Positions 15,373 through 28,634 are shown, counted from the stretch's first letter. The stretch: 64,000 nucleotides of DNA from Panonychus citri (GCF_014898815.1 NW_026515433.1:828501-892500); one strand, 5' to 3'. Translations and numbers: made by a program. Notes: generated by a model not told the origin, from the letters alone.

Positions 15373-15960
15373 TAGGTGAGGGAAGAGAAGATGAAAAAAC
15401 AGGGAAGTAGGAAGAAGAAGCAAAAGGAATGAGGGAAACCCTCTTGACTCGGTGAGGGGCGATGGACGTGAACCTTATTCATCCTTCAACAGTAGTCACA
15501 ATTTGTGTTTACCTTTTCAAAGATAATCATTTAATTGTGTCAATGTCAACACAATTAAACGTATTTAATATACATAAATGGATATTTTTAATGGTTGGCA
15601 GAGTAACGATCCATTTTTTTCAGGGTGAAGGTCAATTCAGGTCAAGGACAATACAAATTGTGGTTTAACCGTTTCAACTGTTTATCCGAAAGCATAACAA
15701 TTAGATGGAGATGATTTCGTTTCTCTCAAAGGTGATGATCTTGCAAACAAACTTTGATGATTGCAAATGAAAAATAAAGATGCATTTCAATTGTTTTAAA
15801 CTTTTTTATAATATTGATATTTATTTTGTCATTTAACCTTTGACATGTCATGATAAAAAGACTTTAATATTTACTAGTAAGAAAATTGATTTGTTGATTC
15901 TTTCGAAAGCGAAAGAAAGGAGATAAAGATTAAGATTAAGAGAGAGAGAGAGAGAGAGAG
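14757..15960. repeat. 614-bp tandem duplication
   Basis: Bases 14757-15370 recur as 15371 to about 15960. Over the part I could compare by eye only two substitutions differ (near 14984 and 14989 against 15598 and 15603), apart from length change in the GA tract. A 68-codon open frame appears in both copies (14848-15054 and 15462-15668) simply because the DNA is duplicated; I do not think it is a gene. Both ends lie in (GA)n tracts, which suggests unequal exchange or slippage between them. Confidence 0.93.
15326..15370. repeat. (GA)n microsatellite at the duplication junction
   Basis: About 22 GA units separate the two 614-bp copies. A shorter GA tract (15940-15966) closes the second copy. 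Confidence 0.9.
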
Positions 15961-16258
15961 GAGAGAAGGGGAAGAGCTTTGGGATGGTGCAGACACTTTG
16001 TTTGTTTGTTGCATAAATCCGGAAGATCATCATCCGCATTCATCCACCATCATCAGCATGAATGGTGAAAAATTTTGATGTGGTGTTTGTGTGTGTGTTT
16101 ACGTGTGTGTGTTCACAGGTAGATGATGAAATCATCATTAAGGTGGCAGATATAATATATTTATATATTTATATAGAAAAATTTGTTTCTCATTTATCAA
16201 TGTGTAAGGGATGCAGTTGTTAACGATATCAAGGTAGATGGACTGCGAGAGTACTCAC

Positions 16259-18473
16259 GTTCACCTTTCTCTTCGTCACCGCAATCCAATGATTCACAAT
16301 TTAAGTCCTGATGATGACGATGATCTGTTTCCATGATGTGGTGATGGTGATGATGATGATTATTAGGTATTATATCGGTTCCATAAGGATTGTTTTGTTT
16401 CATCATCATATTATGATCATTATTAAACCAACCGGGAAGAAGTAGAGTTGACATAGGTGGTAGGCCAGTATGATTTGTGGGTGAACTTAAATAATGTTGA
16501 ACTGATTGAGATTCATATGAATTTAGGTCCATTAAAAGACCACCGAAGGCGGTTGATGAAATGTCATCACTTATACTTAAATCATCACCACCAACAACAT
16601 AACCGTTACGTTGATGTTGTTGTTGTTGTTGTTGTTGCTGTTGTTGTTGTTGTTGAGCATCGGATGTTGTCCATGTCATATGGACATAGGAAGGTGGAGT
16701 ATTATCAGAGTTCGTTGTTGTTGTAGGTGGTGTTGGTTGAACACGATCAGGTAAAGCGCCAGCGCTGTTACCTTGGTCCATATATGAATTATTATTATTT
16801 GGTCCTTGGTGATTGATTGGGCTCACATAATTTGTTGCAACAAAACTCATGGACACTGATAATTGTTGTTGTTGCTGCTGAATTTGAGGTTGTTGTTGTT
16901 GTTGTTGCGGTGGTTGTTGTGATTGTTGTGATTGTTGTTGCTGCTGCTGTTGTTGTGGTAGTGGTTGAGGTTGTTGTTGAGAGTGTGGATGCTGTAATGT
17001 TTGTTGTTGTTGTGGTGGTGGTGGAGGTGGAGGCTGTTGTTGAATCTGTGGTTGTTGTTGTGTTTGCTGTAATTGAGGTTGTTGTTGAGAGGGATAACTT
17101 GGCTGGACTGACGGTTGAACAGCTAATCCACTACCGGCAGACCGATTATTTGATCCACTATTCGAACAACTTTTACTTTGACGATTATGTAGAACTGAAC
17201 TTAATCTACTTTTTACTGTTTGATGATCCTGTTGTTGAATTTGAGGTTGTTGTTGTTGTTGTTGTTGTTGGGGTTGTGGTGGTGGTTGTTGCTGAGGTTG
17301 TTGTAACTGTGACTGTGGTTGTGGCGGTTGTTGTTGTTGTAGTTGTTGTGAAGGATAAGTTGGTTGATTTGATTGTTGAACACCAACTACACTGACTGCA
17401 GATCGATTATTAGGTCCACTATTACCAGAATTTGATTTACTCTGGCGATTTTGGCTTAAAGAGTTTAAACGATTATTGGTCATTTGATGTAAAACACTAT
17501 TTGATTCTCTACTTTTTTCTTTCTTTGTTTTTAATTGGTCACATTTTCTCATTTTACAAATTTGATGACTTCTAACACTTTTACATGGTCCACAATCACC
17601 ACAATTATCCTTTTTTAAACATCCTGGACAATCACCGCACCTTTTGCGTTTCTTTTTGGTCACTTTTTCTCCATTGGACATTCCGAGTGGTGATTGAGCA
17701 GATGCCGATAACGGTGATTGTGGTGTAAGTTGTAACTGCTGAGATGTTAATTGTGCTTGAGACATCAAAGGTGTAGGTACAGGTGATTGAGCGGGTGCCG
17801 ATAATGGCGATTGAGGTGTAAGTTGTAACTGTTGTTGAGGAGGTTGTTGGACTTGTTGTTGTTGTTGTTGTTGTTGTTGCTGTTGCTGTTGGGACATCAA
17901 AGGTGTAGGTACAGGTGATTGAGCAGATGCCGATAAGGGCGACTGAGGAGTTAACTGTAACTGTTGTTGAGGAGGTTGTTGGGCTTGTTGTTGGGACATG
18001 AGAGGTGATGGCCCAGGGACAGGGTGAGGTGTCGTTGGATAAACATTATGTGACCATGGTGTATGTCCAGGGTGATAAATACCATGAGGTGTTACGTGGG
18101 GATGACCCGTATTGTGTTGTTGTTGTTGAGATGACAACGGAGGTGAAGGGACAGCATGATGTGGAGGAGGAGGTGGTGGCACTGATGGAGAGATAGTTTG
18201 AAGATGAGGTGGCACTGATGGAGGGACAGCATGGTGATGAGGCAGCACTGAATTGGGATGATGTCCAGTCGGCACTGAGTGTTGTTGATGCACTGCCGGT
18301 GAGGGATTATGATGAACTTGAGGTTGAATCGGTGGTAATTGTTGTATCAAGGTGGGTGAGGGTTGATGATGTCCACTTGGTGGATGATGAAGATGATAAT
18401 AAGAATGTGATTGGGGTCCTGGTAATGAACTTAAATTCTGATATTTCGTCTCTCCAGACGATGGTAAAGACAT
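16259..18473 (-). CDS. Tet: TET dioxygenase, 5' exon with CXXC zinc finger and poly-Q tracts
   Basis: N-terminal coding exon of Tet. The chosen start opens with MSLPSSGETKYQ; an in-frame ATG 72 bases upstream (18545) is possible but gives an odd hydrophobic leader. At about residues 275-320 there is a CXXC finger with spacing C-x2-C-x2-C-x5-C-x2-C-x2-C-x8-C-x4-C, preceded by KKKRKR. It lacks the KFGG segment and so belongs to the TET/CXXC4-type subclass that binds CpG-containing DNA. The rest is rich in proline, glutamine and histidine, with several pure Q runs (CAA/CAG mixed) and two kinds of internal duplication. A strong donor GTGAGT follows base 16259 and joins in phase to exon 2 at 11285. 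Reading past it would add only a short tail ending at 16197, so that stop is probably unused. Antisense open frames rich in valine here are shadows of the Q codons. Confidence 0.92.
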
Positions 18474-18545
18474 GTCAACATGTATATTTATTGTATAATA
18501 AAGATGGAGAGGAAGATGAAAGTTAACAACAAGTAACACTCTCAA

Positions 18546-21545
18546 GGATCAACTTAAAACTAAATTGTTCTCATGAAAGAAAACAGAAAAAAAGAATCGA
18601 ACTCAACAATTTCTGAGTAACTTCTGCCATCTATTGGGATCGAAAACAACCTGACAACTTTTTTCGAACAAAAAAAAATGCAGTTTTGATCAATTCGAAT
18701 TAACTAATTTCTCATCAATCACAATTACTACAATTAACAATTATTCTTCAAGGATAATAATCGGTTTAATTAACTATTCCGAGATAACCATAGTTACAAT
18801 GTAACTTAATTTCTGGAAGAAAATGAAAACTTTGAATCGTTCAACTAATCGATTGGCAACAATTTAGAAACAATTTGATTAAATTTGATTGTTGTTTAAC
18901 TCGATTAACTTGACTATCTAATTAATTTCTGAATTGAGTAATTATAATTGTTTCTTTTTTGCTGCTTTCATTGTAATAATGATAAAATTAAGCAATAGTT
19001 ACATTTGAGCAAACATTTCAATCATTATTGACAATTGATTAATTGATTGGAACCAATTAGTTAATCAATTATTTATCAACAATTGAAAAAAAAGTTTAAT
19101 CAATTAATTAGTGTTGTTTTTGATTTGATCGGTTTTCAGTAGTTAATCTGATTTTGAATGTTGTCAATTTGAAACGATTAAACAATTAACGATAGAAAAG
19201 TTTTTATTTTAATTGCTGCCAATTAATTTGATTACAATTATTATAATTAACAATAGTTTAAACATGATATTGTTAAAGACAATCAAAAAATCACCAAATC
19301 TTGATTGTGATCAAAGTTCACTATTGTAACTGAATTGATAGTTAATCAAATAAAAAAAAAACTAAATTAACGATCATGAGGAAAGATAATTAAGTTAATT
19401 GTGATTAATTAGATTGACAATGTTGATGATAATCAAAAAATATCATAAGGTAACAATAAATAGTAATTAACAAGACTAGTTAACAATTAGAATCAATTTG
19501 AGAAAAAGTGAAATTAACTCTCAAATTGAACAGGATTAACTAATTGTGATTAACTATTTCTGTCAATACTTAACCTTAATGTTAATGTAGTTAATTATTA
19601 TAGCTCAACATTGATCATAATCTTAACAATTAGTTTTAATTTTGGAGAGATTGAATTTTACCCAAATTAATTTTGATTGTAAGTTGATTAACTTTTAATT
19701 GCTGTTCGGGTAAATATTTGATTTAAGGTGAAAAATGTAATCAAATAAAATTCAATCAACTTAATTGACTTTTGCCTTTTCCATTGATTAACTTGATTAA
19801 TTAATCATCTCGTGGGTGGTTTTAATTGTTCAACTTGGAAATATATAATAATAATTGTGGTGATACTTATGACAATTAACCAGAGATGATGATTAACTTT
19901 AATTGAAAGCAAAGGTCACTCTGGTTTTTGCTTTGGTTACAATTAATTGTTAATTCAATTTTCTTAATCAACGGACAAGCAATAATTCACAATTAACTGG
20001 GAGACAGGAAATTAAATTTAACTTTAATCAAAATTAATTAATTGTTTGCATCCAACAAAAACCTAAAAATGTTTTCAATGGTTTGTTGATGTTGCCTGAT
20101 TAGTTAATTGTTGTAATCAGTGAATGATGATAAAATATCCTAACAATTAACTAATCAACTATTTATCAAGGATCTTCAATTCATAATGATTACTGATAAC
20201 ATATATTAATAACAATTAACAATTTTCACTGTTTAATTGTTCAATCTGGATCATTGATTGTACTTGATTAGCTTAATTGTAATTATATTAATAGTACTGC
20301 TGATGATCAAGATTACAATTCCAGTTAATTAACTAAACATAAAGATTATTATTAATTAATAAAGTATTGGTGTTGATCAAATTAACTTTTTTAATGTTTT
20401 TTTAATATATTTGCACCAATTAGTTAAATTGTTAACCATTTAGATGATTAATTAATTACCACTCCAAAATCAATTTAGCATCTAATCAAATATTATTAAT
20501 TGTTATCAAACTAATTGATTATTGTTAAAATTATCTTATCATTTATTTGACTTTCTAATTGATTATTTTCTGATTGTTGCAAAGTCCTAAGTCACAATTA
20601 ACAATTTTAATCAATTTTTCAAGTTCAATTTGATCCATTTCAATGATAATTAATTGCTCATTTTAATTACGGACACTGATTGTAATTTAATTTGACCCAA
20701 CGTTAATTAAATTTAATTACTTTTTGTAGTAAACAATTTATTTCAGATTTTAGATTTCAAGTCATAAAGATAAGATTCAATTAAGATAATCCTTTTTTAT
20801 GATTAAGCTAATTTGCTTCTTAATCAAAATTAACTGCAAACAATTAAGAAGACATTAATTTCTAAAGAGTTATTAAATTATTTGCTAATTGTAATAAAAA
20901 ATAACCATAAAATTAACTGATTGTAAATTAAATCCAAAGATTAGAAATCAAAGTTTTCCTTTTACAATTAAACCCAAATGATTAGTTTAATTATTCAAAG
21001 TGTAATCAGTTTGATCAACCAATAAAATTTACTTTTCTAATTTCAAATAATTAATAAATCGAGATGATGATTAACGATAATTTGACGAAATTTAAACAGC
21101 TCAAAGTGACCTGAGCCAATCGATCTGATCGAGTTCGTTTCCTCGGCTCCAATCAATAAGATCGAAGTTCAATTATCAATATGTTGATGAAATGTTATGA
21201 TCGATATTTTTTTCGAAGTCTAATTTATAAATTGTCCGTTCGAATTGTTGACAATCAAAGAAACAATTTTGGATTTTGATGAATGAAAATTATTTACGAT
21301 GTTTATTGTTAGTTATTAAAATATCAAAAACTTTTGATTTCATTTACGATTATTTTAGTCAATATAAAGTGACAATTAATTGTCGATTTATTTTTTTACA
21401 ACTTTGATTTTTAGTCAAATTTTTTCCAATTTTTTGTTCCTTTTTTTTGGCGATGATGAGTTTTCATTGATTGGGTGAGTTAATTGTTGAGAATGTGAAA
21501 TATTATTTCATCTTTACCATTAAACTAGTTGAGAAATTATCATGA
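18546..21545. other. AT-rich intergenic region between Tet 5' end and Atg2 3' end
   Basis: Three kilobases without a recognisable gene. It contains the presumed Tet promoter at its left end and the Atg2 3' flank at its right end. The dominant texture is repeated ATTAATTG, CAATTAAC and GATTAA words. No open frame of note. Confidence 0.7.
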
Positions 21546-24500
21546 TTATAATTGTTGATTGTTGATTCGTGTCTTCCATTTGTATTGATCATCTTGTCTC
21601 GCTTCGGGAGTTAATTGATTTCTCATTCCAACAATTACATTCGATGTTGCCTCAGTTGCTTTGATTATCGGATGCAAAATGTTTGAAGGTAAAGTGCCGA
21701 TGAAAACGCCAACGGTTTCGGTCACTCCATAGGATTGAGCACCAACATTTGCGACATTACGATAAGTCTCATTGAGTCCTTCCCTCATCACGGTGTAAGC
21801 GGAAGCGACCCCTTCCCGAAGATCTCGAGGTTGAGATGTTGGCACTGATCCTCGAATGTTGTGTTGTGGAGATCGATTGTGAGTCAGTACAACATCGTGA
21901 GCGAATTGAGCAGTTCCTTGGATCACATGAACAAGTCTAAGAGAAAAACAGATTACATCAAATTAGATTAATTTGTTCATTTTCTTCAATCAATCAAATC
22001 GATTCCATTACCTGTTGGCAAGATCGAGCATCGCAGTTGCTGTTGATGATGAGAACGAAGTTGCACCTCGTTGAATACCACGGAAAATGCGTCTATCACG
22101 TCGATATTGATCAACGGGAATCCAAAACAGATCAATTACTCCTTGGACTTGATTATTGATACAAAGAAAAGAAAAAAGCAAAGATTAATTTTCACTCAAT
22201 TGATTCCATGTGATCGATTCTTACATAATTGTCTAACGCTGTTCAATGGTCCAATTGATCCAATTATTCGTGGAATTTGATTCCTTTTAATGTCCTCAAA
22301 CCATTCGGTCAAAGCGAATTGAACAACTCGATCAACACCAAGGATTCCACGTTTTTGGTGAAGTTTTTTCAGGTGAAGTTCAGAATGATTCAAATGTCCA
22401 AGACCCATGAGAAGACCTTGAATCGTCCCCTGGATTAGGATGAATAAAACAGATTAGATTACATTCAATTTTGCTAATTTCTAATTTCTAACTACTGATA
22501 ACTAATCACTCACTTGATCAAAGTCGATTCTTTTCCCATGATAATCGAGACGAATTAAAACAGTTGATGTGAATTCGAAAGACTTTACAAATAGAGATGA
22601 GGGTTTCGAGTCAAGTGGATCTTCAGAGTTTAGTCCGTTCATTTCATTGTCGTTCGTTTGAACATTAGTGTCAACATTAAAGTCTCTTTCGCTTATTGGA
22701 AAAACAGGCGACGGAGTATTGGAGCCAGAAGACGTCGGAGTGATCGGGACAGTTTGAGAATCCAACAGATTTTTAAGAGATGAGAAGTACTCAAATAGGA
22801 ACATTATTGTATCTTGGTCAATGTTCACTCGAAGTGGTTTCAATGTGACTCTCAGATCACATTCTTCGTGAGAATCTACTGGATTACGGAATGTTTTAGC
22901 TCTAATGGAGATCATGCTCGACTCATTTCGACGAGGAATATCTTCCGAAATGTACTCATAGAGCATCTTGTTTATATTGGACACAGACAAACAGTCACGA
23001 ATCTCGACCTTCTTCACATTCAATGACCATCTCCATGAAACATTACATGAATCGTTGAATTTGTCGAAAAGAAGTCGAACTTTGGTCAATTGCAACTGGA
23101 CACAAACATCGTCTTTCCTCAATCGACCGCCGTTTGTTTTTCTACAATGAGAAAAACCCACCACAGGTCGAGATGAAGTCGCTTCCATCAAATCCGATCC
23201 CTTTTCTAAATTTATACTCTCCCAAACTTGGATTGGATCTTCGTTCTCAGGATCATTGACGAATCTCACTTTGTTCTCACTTCGATTTCGAGCATCATAA
23301 TCGACATTTACTCTCTTTTTCTTCTTTTCCTTTTCTTTTCCTTCTCTTTCTCGTCCACCGGATTTTCATCTTCCCCTCCGTCGTTTCCTCCTTGGTCATC
23401 TTCAAAGTCTCGACCACCAAACACACTGATACACAAGGTCATTTCCTCGAGGAAATATCGAGCGACCAAAGATTTCAAAAGTTCTGAGGGTTCTTTTTGT
23501 TTGCCTGGGGTGAAAAATCCTTCCATGATTGTGATTGGTTCATGATTCAAGATTCTAACGATCGGATCATCGGTCGCTTTGATTCCAGCGCCGATATCGT
23601 CGTCACCTAATAACCAGAAACCAGAATCTGTCATTTCTCCTTTTTTCAGTCCAGTTGCCGAACTTGTACTTGGTCCAGGATTTTCAATCGTTGCCATGAT
23701 TCGTTCTTTTTGTTTGTTCCAACCTTTTTCGACTTTTTCTCTGTCGATTTCTTTTTCTTTGTCCTTTTCCTTTTCCTTTTCTTCTTTTGTTCGTCCTTTT
23801 CTCTTCTTATTTCCTTCTTTCTTTTTATTTCTCTCTCCTTTTTCTGTCTTTTCTCCTTCTTTCCCTGGACAATTCAGAGACAATCTTTTAGCTTCTTTCG
23901 AAATGACTTCTTTCATCAATTCGCAATTCGATCCTTTTCTCATTCCAATGGCTTTCGAGTAACTTGGAGGATCATCTTCACCTTTCGTCTCATTTGTTTG
24001 ATTAATTAAATTGTTGATCAATTGACAAAGTGCTGCCAATGAATCGGAACAACTTCTCACATTTATCATGTTGTTCATCGCTTTGAACACAATCCTATTC
24101 GCCTCACACAATTTAAGGCTCATGTCGATCAATCCAGAGTCGATTATGCAAACGTAATTACTTAGGCACTGAGATGATAAACTATTTTTCTTAAAGTAAA
24201 AAGCAGCTTCTTCAATGATGAATCTCAGCAAAGTGTCACTTGTATCTTCAACCACCATCGCCGTCACTGTGATCCCGTCGAAAGTGATTAAAACTGGTCG
24301 AGGTGGAGCAGGGACATTGTCACTTCCATAGGCGATCGCTCCGTTCACTATACTTGTGTGAAGTTCAGTCTGAATCTTGGGTGGAGTGTAACCGAGAACC
24401 TCCTCATTGGTGACATTCACCAAGTTCCAGAAATCGACGAAAATCTCTGGCCAAGTTTTGAACAAAATCGCTTCCGACAATTTGATGGCAACGGTTATTG

Positions 24501-27197
24501 ACTTGGACACTGGCACATTTTTCTTGTCGATCTCGAATGTCAAGTCCAGTGAACTCGCTTTCTGACAAAGGTGATTGCTGTCAATCACTTTCTCCCATTG
24601 TAGGACCAACAAACACCCAGTCCATGGATCGAGATCACATTGCAAGTGTCATCTTCTAGACCAAAGGTCAACCCGATGAAAACATTACAACTGTTTATCA
24701 AATGGTCACCAATGGTCACTCTAAGAGTATCACAGCGAAGTAAACAAGTGACTAAATTGTGAAGGTGTTGATTGGACGAAGAGCCACCGATCGAGTGGAA
24801 TGAAGACTCGGATTCGATTGAGTCGCTCATTCCAGTTCCACAAGGAAAGTATTTGGTGCTTGGTGGACATTCTCGTCCTCCAGATCGGATCGAGATGTCG
24901 CTGTTTGGAGTCCAAAGAGCGAGATCATTTCCAGTGCATTATAAAGCAGATCGATTTGCTCTTTACTCAAAGTACATGGTCACATTGTCGGCGGACAATT
25001 CCACCTGCAGTTGGGTGAACGATTTACATGTTTCGAAATAACCTCGTGAATTGTTCAGATTATTGGGAACAAAGGTCTTGGCATCTGCTTTTTTCTCACT
25101 TCGAACAATCTTTGTCTTCACTTGAAACGGAGTTTCGGGTGTCGCTTGTGCTTTTGTACATATAAAAATAGACTCGGTCATGTTGGCCGCTTCGAGAAGA
25201 TCTTGGACATTTCGCGACTCGACAAATCTCGAGGTATCGGCACCTTTTTTGATACTAAAACGAATCGCTTCCGACCCTTCGCTACTCATTCGGCCGATCT
25301 CTTTACTTCCCGATAATTTATCACCAATGGAAACAACCAACCTACTAAGTGTCACATCGGTACTTGTTTCATTTATCATCACTTCCAAATCATTTCCATC
25401 CAGTTCAATCCAAAATGGACGCAACTCTGATTCTCTTGGTCTTTCGTCTCGTAAATCAGCAACAGGAATCAACAATTTACTTCGAATCTCTGGACACACA
25501 ATTCCAATCGACAATCGATCCGATGATCCTGATCCATCGGAAATCCAAGGCAAATATCTCTCGATCCTTTCCAAAAGCGTTGGATCAACAATCAAATTGG
25601 TTAAATGTTTCGTACCAATTTCAATCTTTTCATTTGTTATTATACAAGAGAAACTAAGATCTTGATTGTGATCTTGACCATTTGAAGATTTGATGGGCAG
25701 TCCAAATTGTTGATGGACATTTTCTGGTCCACTACTGACCAGTGTCCGGGGTTCTGTCCAAATTAGTGGACACAAACCTCTTTGGTTCCGTTCACCGATC
25801 CAAATGTCACCAGAATTTATCTTCCAACCAGAAGAATCAAGATTAATATGAATTGGAACAGTGATTAACCTTAAATGGTAACAAGTAATCATTTCATCGA
25901 GGGAACAGTTAATTTCATGCAAACTCATCACTTTCGGATTAATTTCTTTACATTCGCCCGAGTAGTTTGATCCAACCAAACAAACGGCGATTCCTGGTAA
26001 TTTGATTGCACAATTAAAACTCTTTGTGTCTTTTGTCTCACAATTTCGACGACTATTCGAATAGTCTATTGGCATGAAAGCTGTGGTCTGACACGACTCG
26101 AAAGTTTCCCCACCACTTGTCCAGGCACTACAAGATTCGCCTGCGAATCCACCCAACAGGTTGTTCCGAGACGAACCCAAATGGAATCGAGCAGAATCCA
26201 TTCGTAATTGTTGTTCTATTCGAGCATAGTCCAGGGCGGTCATCGCCTTCTCTCCTTGTCTATGGAAACTTTCATATTCTTGACCAGATTCTTTGGGACT
26301 CGCGATGTTGATAAGCTCATTTATTTGATTCTTTTTTAAAATTCCCGTTAAAATGGAAGCCAAATGCACTTGGATGGCGCACGCAGAGTCTTTTACATTC
26401 ACTTCCATCACATGAGTATCTTTAAGTGTACATATCGTGTCTCCATCCAATAAGATTTCGATATCGGTAATGTCCAGTTTCTTTCGAATCCTTTTCGGAG
26501 CCATGTTGACATTTTCTTTCTCTTTCTCATCGTCTTCCTCCTCTTCTTTAACATTCTCTCGACACCTTAAATGAGCCACTCGAATCTCCAAATCACAATA
26601 GTCGTCACTTCCTTTGTTCATCTTAATGGTCGATGCATTTCGTGGTTGTTTCCTTTTACTTCGCAGGATAAAACGAGTATCAATGGCAATCAGTTCCACT
26701 CGACGGAGAACTGAGTCTATCAACTGAGCGAATATTTCCAGTCCCTCGAATTTATCTTCTTCTTGATTAGTTTGCACAATTTCCTCAGCCAATTGCATCG
26801 AACTGCTCATGATAGACCGAGTTAAATAATCGGACTCCATTTGGTTCCTTCCGTCAAGTTCATGGTCAAGTTGACAGATCACTGTTGCTCCTTTGATTTG
26901 AAGTGAACACGATTCAGTCAACAGAGATGACCAAGGAACATAAACTGATATCTCTTCAATGAAACAACCGTCGACAAATTTAACAGGTAAAAATGATAAT
27001 TCTTCATTCAATGAGTCAACATCTAAATCGATCTCATTGATACATCCTTTTCCATCAATCAAATCAATAGATAGTTGATCGAGAGTTAATTTCTCTCTTA
27101 AAAAGTGTCCCAAGTATCTATCAAAAAGATACCAGATTGTCCGTTTTTTCATTTTCTCAGGGAAAATGTTTAAAAAAGCCCGAAGAGTGGCTTCCAT
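21546..27197 (-). CDS. Atg2: Autophagy-related protein 2 (lipid transfer protein), with apparent frameshifts
   Basis: ATG2 is a rod-like lipid-transfer protein that feeds lipid into the growing autophagosome at ER contact sites. The N-terminus from 27197 shows the chorein-type start (RYLGHFLREKLTLDQLSIDL, then a PWSSLLTESC segment). The C-terminal exons carry the family signature regions: IQGLLMGLGHLNHSELHLKK, GVIDLFWIPVDQYRRD, RGIQRGATSFSSSTA and DLREGVASAY. Exons: 27197-22514, 22429-22225, 22147-22012 and 21936-21546; introns have GT/AG ends and matching phases. Total near 1670 residues, a little shorter than fly or human ATG2. Inside exon 1 the frame changes four times without loss of family similarity: near 24969-24971 (one T too many, giving a stop at 24963), 24928-24931, 24644-24645 and 23312-23335, all at homopolymers. 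A lysine/glutamate-rich insert (about 23740-23880) interrupts the middle. Identity is certain; whether this allele is functional depends on the frameshifts. Confidence 0.93.
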
Positions 27198-28250
27198 TTT
27201 GATGGTTGATTGTTGGCAATTAATTAATCACCAATCACTTTGTCCTTCGTTTATCACAAATTAACTTAAAACACAAAACACAAAACAGATGATAAAATTA
27301 ACTTATAGTTTATAGTCTTTTTGTTGCAATCTAAATCAGTCCATTTGAATCACTGGAAATCCATTAGATTGAAAAACTAATTTGGAGAAAATAAAAAAAA
27401 CAAAAAACAACAAAATTACTAAAAAATGGCTTAGGCTTAATGAATATTTTTCTTCATCTCCACCAAAAGAATCAATTGTTTTCTATTTATTTCTACATTT
27501 AACTTACCTAATTACATAGGTCATACTCTGGATATTAATAGAATTTAAAAATCAATGCAAATAACAGATAATTAAAAAAAGAAATTAATTTACACTCATT
27601 TGATAAGAAAAACCTTGATAATTGATCAAAAAATGAACAACAAACTGATGATCAGATGTTGTTATTGTTTACATTTTTATCTCAAGTTGTCAAGTGATTA
27701 CCTTTCAACAGAAACTCATCGTTGATTGTAACTAACCAATTCCATCCTTAGAGTTGATAAATTCACAGTTGATCAAACAATTCGTTTTATTAACAACACA
27801 GACAATTAATTAATTTGGCCTTTTAATTGGAAAAACAATTGACCAAAGATTAAAACACAAAGAGATTCAAATGAAAACATAAACAAAGATTTTTTTCTTT
27901 GTTTACGTTTTTCGTCGCCACCTGTTGGTCTTTCCTACAACTAATTCGATTCTTTTCTCAACAAGCTACAACTCAAACGGCTCCCCTCAATCACAATCGA
28001 GCATCACTAATGGTAACGTGTAGCCATATGATGGCTAGAAATGATAATTGTTTTGTCAAAAGACTTGCTGGTGATCAGGAATGATCAGGTTGACGAGTGA
28101 ACGTCTTGCTCTTTGCGTTTCGCTAGAGCTTGTTGTTTGGTGGAGAGTTTGAGTGAGTTGTGAACACGTAGCCAGTTTTCTGAGCTATTTAAGCAATTTT
28201 GCATTCTGATTGGTGGCGTTGGTGTTCTGATTGAGCATAGTTTTAGCTGA
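27198..28250. other. Atg2 5' flank and LINE 3' flank
   Basis: The Atg2 start is at 27197, so its promoter should lie in the first few hundred bases. From about 28090 to 28250 the composition changes (higher GC) and is probably the 3' untranslated end of the LINE whose reading frame stops at 28251. I see no clear poly(A) tail or target duplication that would fix the LINE end. Confidence 0.5.
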
Positions 28251-28629
28251 TCAGCAGTCCAGTTCTTTCACTATTGATAACAAGATTCTTTCTGAATTCA
28301 TATGACTGGTTGTAACTTCATTGTTCAGTATTTCATCCAGTTTTTCGTCAAGCTGAGCCCCTGTGCGCTTCCTGATGTACCATCGAGTTATTAGGTTCAT
28401 CAGCCAGTACGGCACCTTCTTGATATCATTTCTTTCGTGTATCCATTTGAGGTATCGATTAGCTTGTGAATTAAATTCTTCCAATTCATAATTTGTTATT
28501 AAGTGATGTAGTGCATGTTTTAATCCAAATTTACTGACCATTGGCTTAATTTGGATCGAATCGATCCGCACTTCACACCAGTTTTTACTTGTCCAGTATA
28601 TGACTCTTTTCCTGAGTTTAATATTTTTC
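28251..28629 (-). pseudogene. LINE family A ORF2, 3' fragment separated by LTR insertion
   Basis: About 126 codons that continue ORF2 of the LINE after the inserted element. The first codons follow in frame from the codon CAT at 37724-37722 once the LTR element and one target-site copy are removed. The segment is rich in basic and aromatic residues (KKVPYWLMNLITRW) and ends with a stop at 28251. It has no start of its own that need be used; alone it is a disconnected C-terminus. Confidence 0.8.
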
Positions 28630-28634
28630 ATATG
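28630..28634. repeat. Target-site duplication, left copy (ATATG)
   Basis: The five bases just outside the left LTR are ATATG and are repeated at 37720-37724 just outside the right LTR, as expected for integrase-mediated insertion. Confidence 0.88.

Larger units (their letters stand above)
11286..16258 (-). other. Tet intron 1
   Basis: The 4.97-kb interval runs from the donor GTGAGT after the CXXC exon to the TTTAG acceptor of exon 2. The split codon C/CA (phase 1 on both sides) restores the conserved GEPPVYSHLG junction, which supports direct splicing. It holds simple repeats, purine-rich tracts (14100-14800) and the 614-bp tandem duplication at 14757-15960. The long open frames in it are by-products of (CT)n or (GA)n composition. 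Confidence 0.75.

Noticed and set aside
14848..15668. Two nearly identical 68-codon plus-strand frames as a gene family
   Set aside because: They are the same DNA in the tandem duplication; composition and context are intronic.
16817..17395. 192-codon plus-strand frame made mostly of valine
   Set aside because: It is the complement of CAA/CAG glutamine runs in the Tet exon and has no independent support.
24772..25041. Plus-strand frame opposite Atg2
   Set aside because: It is antisense to a conserved part of Atg2 and shows no recognisable protein features.
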